In this document: piece by piece, positions 56,707 to 64,000 of the stretch | How positions within the stretch are numbered: position 1 is the first letter of the stretch | Layout: every line of letters starts with the position of its first letter | NCBI GenBank assembly: GCA_973895155.1 | Contig: OZ316891.1 | Coordinates: 28,148,001-28,212,000, forward strand | Direction of reading: 5' to 3' | Source of the DNA: Marsupella aquatica | Lineage: Eukaryota > Marchantiophyta | DNA length: 64,000 bases | Translations under genes and position numbers: made by a program | Notes under the pieces: model-generated | The model's database searches: none | What the model was told of the DNA's origin: nothing | The model's input: only the letters and a program-made list of their open reading frames with translations

Positions 56707-58185
56707 GGATGATGCTAAGTTATGCCAGAGCCGTCCTGATCTGTTTCTTTTTTTTTGTTGGAGTTGCAGTTAGTGAGCATAACTCTCAGGTGCATTTCCG
56801 TATGTCTGAGAGACACCCACCCTGGGAGGCGCCCAAGGAATTGAGAGTATGTGGCCGCTTTCCTCTCTTTCCAGATATTGCTACTGTGACACCTGAATTT
56901 TTCGCAAAATCAATGGAAGATGGAAATAAGATGCAAAGTTCACGAATTAATTGCATTTTGGTACCCAAATGCCCAACTTTACCTTGCTGACAATACTTAT
57001 GAAGGACGCTTCTGAGAGGTGTCCCATGGAGACCAAACTTATGTATTTCGAAGACAGATTTTTGTTACCCATTTACCCTAGTTATTTAGTGATCTTTTTC
57101 TACCTTAGTTTAGTACTCAATTTTTATTACCTTTTTTCTAAGTTTTGAAAAGGCATGACTTTTCATTTCCCCTTTTTATGCTCCACTTAGACCTATAAGA
57201 TTATTGTTTTCCTTTTTGTTTTTCAGTGAAGCTTGTATTCACTATTGCAAACTTTTGCAAGTTTCCCTCATTCCTTTGTAATCATTACTTTCGAGAATGA
57301 TTTATGAATGAAGTAAAACACTTCCTTTGTGATGTAATGAATTTATTTCAGAAGATTCCTGTTGGTGCCTGAATTTTCATTACAGATTTCCAAGATCAGA
57401 TGAATTCAAATTAGGATTGCTTGTGGGTCAAGAATCGCTAAGAATTCAATGATAAATGTGGATAAAAAGGAGCAAGATTCTGATTTCAGAATAGTTAGTA
57501 CCGTTACCCTTACTTTGGCATACCCACTAGTGATAGATCGGAGTTGCGTATCGCCGAAGTTCTATCCATGTTGACGGCATTTTAGTGAGTATCATTGTAT
57601 CGGTCACCAGAAAGCTACTTTGGTGTTGGTGAGCATTTATCCTTTCTGTTTATATTTTCATGGTGATGGAGAAAAGCAATTGAGGCGAGATTTGTTACAA
57701 TCTTGTTAACACAATAAGACCAGAATCCTTTTTGAAGGAGTGGCAGTGGAGATTCAATCCATTGGACTTCGGTTCTAAAAGCTTTTCCATAATCCATGAC
57801 TTGGAAATTAATCTTTTCTGTTCATTTTGTTAGTTTATCCATTTGTTTCTCTTTTGTCTGAAGATTTGGTTGAGTGATACTCTTAAGTCTTCAAAATAGT
57901 TAGAATCATTCAATCCATTCCTTTTCTAGTTCTTAAAGGGATTGAAATCTTGGTCTTTAAGTGAGAAGTGTCACTTTGGATTCTTCCCACTATACCACAG
58001 CTACACAACTCCATTATCATAATAACCGGGCCCGATTTCCTGGGCGATTTCCTTTTTTGCCGAATGATGGCACCAAAGATGGCCTCATTAACTCGTAATG
58101 ACATGCACATGACCATTCAACAAACAAGTAATTGACACAAGAAATATGTAATTCACCTTTGATGAGGTTACATCCACAAAATTAT
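56707..58185. other. AT-rich intergenic, no gene recognised
   Basis: Contains a plus frame at 56658-56990 with a hydrophobic stretch (VLICFFFFVGVAV) that comes from a poly-T tract. I do not call it. Confidence 0.35.
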
Positions 58186-58227
58186 ATATCAATCCGCCTC
58201 CAATTTCATATTCGGGACAATATTAAT

Positions 58228-59100
58228 TTGTATACGGGTTCTCGTTGCCATGTGGCAAGTTGCTACTGGCTAGCCTTAACCCGCCGTGACCAGACCCTCA
58301 GTCTCCCTTCCCCTTCCACGTTGAGGAACACAATCGCAGGTCCAGGAAGGGTGAAAACACTTTGGGTTTTGCTCCACACTCCCCTCACACAACCCCGATG
58401 CTTTAGGCCCTCAATTTTTTTTCAGGAAAATGCAGTGAGGAAGGGGAACAGGGGCCGAGGGGGGGTTGTGGTGGGTTAAGGCTAGCCAGTAGCAAGTTAC
58501 CACATGACAACAGGAACTCATATATGAGTTAATACTAAGTAACCCAAAAACAATATGGGGGCGGGTTGATAGATTATTGAATTTGTTTTGGGGACACGTT
58601 AGTAGAAGGCTGAAAAGAGAAATCCTCAAAACTAACCCTGGGTTCGAACCAGTGAGGTTCCCACCTGGTTTGTAAGGGAGGAACAGCAACAACGGTTAAG
58701 GCTAGCCTGTAACAAGTTGTCACATGACAACGGGAACTCGTATATGAGTTAATACTAACCCAAATACAAAATGGGGCCAAGTTGATAGATAATTTTGTTT
58801 TTGGGACTCCTAGTAAAAAGCTGAAAAGAGAAAACCTCAAAACTAAGCTGAAAAGAGAAAGCCTCTAAACTAACCCTGGGTTCGAACCAGTGAGGTTCCC
58901 AACTGGTTCGCAAGGCAGGAAGAGCAACAATGGTTAAGGCTAGCCACATGACAGACTGAACTATTTTATGAGTTAATACTAACCCAAATACAAAATGGGG
59001 CCAAGATGATATAAATTTTGTTGTGGGGACGCCTTAGTAACCAGCTGAAAAGAGGAAAAATCTCAAAACTAACCCTGGGTTCGAACCAGTGAGGTTCCCG
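58228..59100. repeat. ~200-240-bp repeat, three direct copies and one inverted, with box-B-like GGTTCGAACC
   Basis: GGTTAAGGCTAGCC occurs at 58474, 58694 and 58932. GGGTTCGAACCAGTGAGGTT follows at 58640, 58878 and 59078. Between them run ATATGAGTTAATACTAACCC and AATGGGGCCAAG. An inverted partial copy (TTGCTACTGGCTAGCCTTAA) lies at 58258-58277. GGTTCGAACC is a perfect tRNA box B, which hints at a SINE-derived unit. A matching box A was not clear. The minus frames sharing WEPHWFEPRVS reflect the repeat. Confidence 0.75.
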
Positions 59101-61329
59101 CACGGAGGAAGAGCAACAACAAACGCAAAGATGGAGCACACTCTCCAAAGCGCAACATTGGCGATGCGAACTCACGGTTTCACTGAGGAATCAGCACCGG
59201 CCGAGAGCAGAGATACGAAGCGAGCTCAAGGGTTTCAGAGGAAGAAAAAGAGCGCAATTGGGCGGACGAGTACACTGATCACGGAGTTGACCGTCAATCA
59301 AGTTCCCGTGCTTCTGCCGGCACGCGTCTGTCTGGATGCCACCGGTAATCAGCGTTCTTCGGAGTCGGACGACGATTGTTGCCTCCCCGAGACGGCCTCG
59401 TCCCGGTTCCGTTGCCAACCCGAACCTAAATGCAATTCAGCACTCAGCTCGCTCGCTCCCAGACTTGCGCTTATAACTGTTGCTATCTCATTCCATTCCT
59501 CTACTGGGAGGTTCCTTCGTTCCTTACTGTGCTCGCGCTGGCTGGCTGAGCCGGGGTCACACGTTTCTGGTGAACACACGGAAAGCAAAGCACCTTCGTG
59601 CGTCGGGTAGGCCGGGGAAAGCGTAGCGTTCTTCGGTGTTGCTTCTTCGGCGGCGTACTTGATGTGTAGGTGGGCGGATTTGGCTGTTTGGTGCACTGGG
59701 AGAGGAGGAGAGAGCGCGAACTAAGGAGGCAGGTGGTGGTGGTGGTGGTGGCTGTGGATGAAGTGATAGGAGGGATGCGTGCGTGACCAAACCTCGGACC
59801 GGGATTGCTGCTTCTGCTGTTGTGGTGGTTGTAAATTGGGCAGTCGTCACCAAGGGACCTTCAGTTCAGTCTGCTTTCGAAGATTTCCTGCAAGGAGCGG
59901 AGATTGTCGGAGAATTTTGTTACTGGCCTTGAGGGAGGAGGCAATTGTGAGTTAGGGTGGGAGGGGAGCAGGGGGAGGGGGAAGGGGAAGGGGAGAAAGA
60001 AGGTCAGGCTCAATGCGAAGGCAGCAGCAGGGACCTACCCCGTCGTTGCTGACACGGGCGGTAGATTCAGTTTTCGCGTTCGTTCGTCTGGCGGAATTCG
60101 AAATCCTTTTCGTCTTTTTCTTCGTGCTCGTCTATATCTTCTTCAGGGATTTGGTACGATTGCTTTCTTGCTCGAATTATTCCGGGTGCATCTTTGTTTT
60201 GAACATCTCACAATTAGGCAGACTACTTGTGTCCTTTGTATTTCTCTCTGGCAAGTTGCTAACTAGGGGTAGAGAGAATACTCGTTGTGTTCCCACCCAT
60301 TGCAGATAAATGAATTTGCTAGTCACAAAATTTGAGTCAAACAAACTGAAGCTAGGTGATGCGCCCAAGGTGCCCCCATAAGAGGCTCGACCTGAGAAAT
60401 TTTCATTTATTCAGTCATTTTTGTGCACCTAAAATTTCCCTTTTCCTCGTTTGAGTCTTTGCCTTCGCTCAACAGGGCCTTGGTCCTTTGTTTTCGCTTG
60501 CTCTCCAACTTCTCCTTCTCCTCGGCAATTAGTGTGTGCAAACCTTTGCTGCTAAATCTTATCAGTTTTTTTAGAATTTACTGATAAATCTCCGTTGGAA
60601 GAAACAAATGATCACGTAATCTTTCTAGGACGCTTGAAGCCGTTGGTGTCCATTTGACATGAAAGCAATTACTTCAGCATTTCCTCTGAGTGGCCCTGAA
60701 GTCGTTCTTTGGCAGTCACTTTCCATGAGTTCAAGACAGGAAAGAAAGAAAGGGAAAGTGGCTGGTAGGCTAGAACGAAGGGTCTCCATTTATTCAATCA
60801 TGTCTTCGGTCAATCGTCAATCGTGCACTTATCTCGGGTGTCCTATCGCTGAAGTTGGCACCTCTCAAAGCTAAATGAATTTTCACCAGCGCACGCGTGA
60901 GATACCCGTTGTTACCAGTTACAAACACTTTGTGTACGGAATGACCTTAGCTTATTTTTGTTGGACCATTTTAGTGCACTTCTATCCGCATTCTCACAAT
61001 GTAGTAGTCAAGCTACAGTACAGGGTGAATGACGGGAACTTCTCTCAGCGTTTGATTTTGAGGAAGATGGTTGGCTTCATAAGTTATACATAATTTTCTC
61101 GAGAAAGCCTTGGTAGCAAAGATGTCTGTATCTCTTCTGCTGTTGATCGTTCTTCGTCTGCGGTTCTTTTAATGCTAATGTACGATTGAATGATTGATCT
61201 CCCATCTTCTTAGTGCAGTGATTTCCCTTGCCTTGACACTTTCGTTGCGTGCACTCGCAGACTGCTCGACCTGAGTACAACCAAATCCTCTCTAAAAGTA
61301 AGGTTGAGCATCGGTTTCCCAACTGAGAG
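59101..61329 (+). other. Upstream region and possible leader of CFAP20
   Basis: GC-rich from 59100 to 60100, with GGT runs (59722-59753) and GGGGAA runs (59965-59995), then AT-richer. The 173-codon plus frame at 59089 starts inside the repeat and has no recognised domain. I see no separate gene, and part of this may be transcribed leader or a leader intron. Confidence 0.35.
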
Positions 61330-63137
61330 ATGTTCAGGAATACGTTCCAGTCGGGCTTCCTGTCTATCCTCTACAGCATAGGGTAAGCTTTGTGATTTTT
61401 GTGGAGGAGTAGACGTTCTGGCTTCACAAAAATTATTTCGTTTAGTAACTAAGTGGAGTACATGCAAACTACTTGCAGGAAGCTCGTTTGTTAGTTTTTT
61501 GTCCTAAATGTGAGACGGTGATTCTGATGATTTGTGACTATTGTGTGCACTACTGAAAATTGATTTGTCCCATTTCGTGTCCTTGAACGTCGGATGGCAG
61601 AAGCAAGCCACTGCAGATATGGGATAAAGAAGGTGTGTTCCGCTATCATTCCTTTGGTTGTTTTTGTTGGTTAGATACCCGATCTAAACGCAAAGACTAC
61701 TGTACTCTTATTGCCAGCAATCTGACAATGTTTTTCATCTATATCCCAGAACTTCTACGCTTGCACTTAAATGGCACCCGCTCATCTTTTACAGCCATAG
61801 AATTTTCCCTCGGGAATCAGGAGAGGTCACTGTAAAGAGGTCTATCGTTGCCTGGTTGTCTAAGTTTGTTCTTGTATTTAGGCTGGTGCTCTGTGGCGAT
61901 CTTCGAGCACCCTGCAGCATTGGGAAATCGCAGTGGTTATCTTAATCTCAATCGTTGTGTTCATGATCGCAGTGGTGAATGGACACATCAAGAGGGTAAC
62001 CGATGAGGATATCCAATCAAGTGTTTTGGAGATTATGGGTACAAATGTTAGCACGAACTTCATAACGTGCCCAGCAGATCCTGGAGCAACACTGGGGATC
62101 AAGCTGCCATTTCTTGTGATGATCATCAAGAACCTTAAGAAGTACTTCACGTTTGAAGTACAGGTGCTCGATGACAAGAATGTTCGCCGACGATTCCGAG
62201 CTTCCAACTATCAGGTAGGCTTTATGTCTTGCTAAGCTTCATCATGATGTTTGTTCTATATGATCATGACATTTAAGGTCAGGCGAAAGAATTAGGGATT
62301 AAGATGTGCTCCTCTAAAGATCTTGGATTTTCTTGGTTGTTGTTTGAGACTCTTGTTCTAAGTTGTTGGTTCTCACACTCAGCCAAGGACTGGATTGACG
62401 ATTGTCTTGTGGGCCTTAGTTTTCCATGAAGGATTTTGTTTTGGTTGGGTCTCTATGCACTAAACATGTATCAAGCTTATATGTAAAGTGAGTGACAAAC
62501 TTCGCAACGCTTTTTTACTGAGAGGAAGGTGAAAGGGTTCCAACAGGCTTGAACGATCTACATGGCTAAATATTGGAGCCCTAAAAAATAAAACAGAAAA
62601 CATGACTTCACAATTTTTTTTGATTGGTAGTTCTATCTCTCAATGTGAGATCCTGAACTGCCAGTTTCCCATATTTTCATGTTATTTTTCTGTTTCGTAG
62701 CAAATAATTCTATGGAGGTAGAAGGGTGTGCCTGGAATGTCTTTTACAGACAGGGTTATTGACAAAAGAGTTGTCCAAAATGTTGGCCTCTATGTTAAGA
62801 AGCTGTCTCCCTTCGTAAGTGAGAAGTAGACTCATCCGACTCATCCAGCAAGGCAAGAATGGTTCTCATGCTCAATGTTGTCATTTCTTTGCAGTCTTCT
62901 ACACGTGTCAGACCGTTTATTTGCACCATGCCGATGAGACTAGACGAAGGATGGAATCAAATACAATTCAATCTCTCTGACTTCACCCGACGTGCTTATG
63001 GCACAAACTATGTAGAAACCTTGCGTGTCCAAGTTCATGCAAATTGTCGCATTCGACGTATCTACTTTTCTGATCGCCTATATTCAGAGGAAGAACTGCC
63101 TCCTGAATTCAAGCTCTTCTTGCCGATTCAGGTATGA
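61330..63137 (+). CDS. CFAP20: Cilia- and flagella-associated protein 20 (CFAP20/BUG22)
   Basis: Conserved basal-body and axonemal inner-junction protein. In plants it is linked to flagellated sperm, and seed plants also keep a copy. Exons: 61330-61382, 61601-61632, 61973-62214 and 62895-63137. The joined 189 residues begin [40 protein letters not shown] and run through [100 protein letters not shown] and [20 protein letters not shown]. That is nearly full family length (about 193) and extremely conserved. The end is ambiguous: CAG/GTATGA either reads through as Val-stop (as annotated), or is a donor spliced to AGGTAG at 63308-63313 (Arg-stop). Both give 189 residues. Confidence 0.96.
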
Positions 63138-63745
63138 TTCAAAATCCTAAAAATGATTTTTCTGGACAAGGAAATTATCTTCATGTAGAATTCGCAATGT
63201 TCTGAAGTGAAGGTTGTCGGTTAGGAGGAAGCTTGGCTTTCGTTGATATGGCCTGCTGTCAACAATTGTCCTCTATCGTTAGTTTTATTTCTCTGGACTC
63301 ATTGCAGAGGTAGACTCAAAAATGACAGTCTATACTCCCTCCGGACATGATTCCTGACTGAGTAGAAAATCTTTATTTATGGGAGTTAGTGTTGGCTAAC
63401 CAATCCATTGTTCTCTCAGTCATGGCTGAGAGAATCTGTTCGGAGCCACGGATATACCTCCCACGTTCAAATGCCCCTGGGGACTGCTCACATATTTCAG
63501 GACTCGTATGACTTGTTGTGCAGAAAACTTGACACGATTCGGATAGATGGAGTTACTAGATTCAAACATCAAAGTCGACATTGTGCATCGTAAACCCGAC
63601 ATGTTGATCCTTGAGCAGCTGCGAAGATCCTGTCAGATTACTCTGTGTTCTAACGTTGGGCTTAAACCCAAATGATTCTGGTAAGATAAGACGCAACGTA
63701 CGGTTGACGAACAGTTTTGTTTCGATGTGCCGAATTTCTCCGATT
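63138..63745. other. CFAP20 3' region
   Basis: Probably the 3' untranslated region and spacer. The overlapping small frames at 63408-63602 are not recognised. Confidence 0.35.
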
Positions 63746-64000
63746 TTAAGCTCTAAAGCCTGAGTGGCACCCGATGGATGTACGATGATGGAATGAGAGT
63801 TGAACCTTGCAGTCTCTTAGTATCCACACCAGTGGTGAATAAATGAGTTTGTTCATTTCGCTGATTGGTGGAGGACGAAGTTCATCTCTCAGAGCTTCCA
63901 TCAGATGTATCATTCCACTGTTGACATAGTTTTGCACTTGAAGTCCGATCTTCACCCAGTGCTGACGTGTTTCGTCTATTGTCAATCTCGTCCAGCTAGT
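63746..64000 (-). other. Partial open frame entering from the right edge
   Basis: The minus strand is open from the window edge: TSWTRLTIDETRQHWVKIGL, QVQNYVNSGMIHLMEALRDE, LRPPPISEMNKLIYSPLVWI, LRDC, then less protein-like sequence to a stop at 63746. Composition and codon pattern suggest a real terminal or internal exon of a convergent gene. I cannot name the family. Confidence 0.4.

Noticed and set aside
58640-58650. A true tRNA gene around GGTTCGAACC
   Set aside because: Box B is present, but no acceptor or anticodon stems could be formed around it.
2728-59100. Numerous regularly spaced direct repeats (possible CRISPR-like arrays)
   Set aside because: The units are tandem without unique spacers, and the sequence is nuclear plant DNA with introns. 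These are minisatellites.
59089-59853. Frames of 98-173 codons on both strands upstream of CFAP20
   Set aside because: GC-rich leader/promoter DNA; mutually overlapping frames, no domain, and one starts inside a repeat.

Overview
This is nuclear DNA of a land plant. The genes are spliced with GT/AG introns, and they include organelle-targeted plastid and mitochondrial proteins, a leucine-rich-repeat extensin, a PLS-type PPR protein and a ureide-pathway enzyme. The PPR style (near-identical repeats of the 'GYAKCGQG...ALE' kind behind a 'DFFANPSQWWDHR...PDF' leader) and the CFAP20 axonemal protein point to a seedless plant. A moss, possibly a peat moss, is my best guess, but this is inference from family resemblance and is not proven.

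Layout. 0-1.9 kb (+): 3' part of ureidoglycine aminohydrolase, eight exons visible. 2.7-4.6 kb: repeat island with a LINE-like C-terminal coding relic, a strong hairpin and a 57-bp minisatellite. 6.3-8.0 kb (-): intronless A-type cyclin with two destruction boxes. 9.4-14.0 kb: AT-rich intergenic DNA with one MITE-like element. 14.3-16.6 kb (+): mitochondrial ribosomal protein bL35m, four exons. 18.3-19.3 kb (-): cytosolic 60S acidic ribosomal protein P2, two exons. 19.6-23.4 kb: foldback elements, a 51-bp tandem repeat and tRNA-like (SINE) sequences. 23.4-25.6 kb (-): plastid SufB, two exons, with a duplicated G-box segment upstream. 26.2-29.5 kb: a roughly 2-kb element with short terminal inverted repeats, and a second, more decayed LINE-like relic. 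31.5-33.4 kb (-): PPR protein with an N-terminal OSB-like PDF motif. 34.4-36.6 kb: two adjacent arrays with the same 71-bp period, a palindromic element and another foldback element. 37-45 kb: gene-poor dispersed repeats, including an 81-bp array open on both strands. 46.8-49.3 kb (+): LRX cell-wall protein, two exons. 51.3-59.1 kb: a MITE with a TAA target duplication, a further minisatellite, A-rich low-complexity DNA and a repeat carrying box-B-like motifs. 61.3-63.1 kb (+): CFAP20, four exons. The right edge (-) holds an unidentified open frame running off the window.

The genes are independent housekeeping loci. They do not form an operon or cluster, so no joint pathway should be read into their adjacency. 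Splice junctions were placed by hand from sequence and homologous reading. For UGLYAH, bL35m, P2, SufB, LRX and CFAP20 the summed exon lengths are divisible by three and the joined proteins read through. I did not find a clearly new biological system. The most interesting items are the PPR plus PDF-motif architecture, the intronless cyclin A with a duplicated degron, the duplicated G-box unit upstream of SufB, and the dense set of unrelated tandem repeats with similar (51-81 bp) periods.
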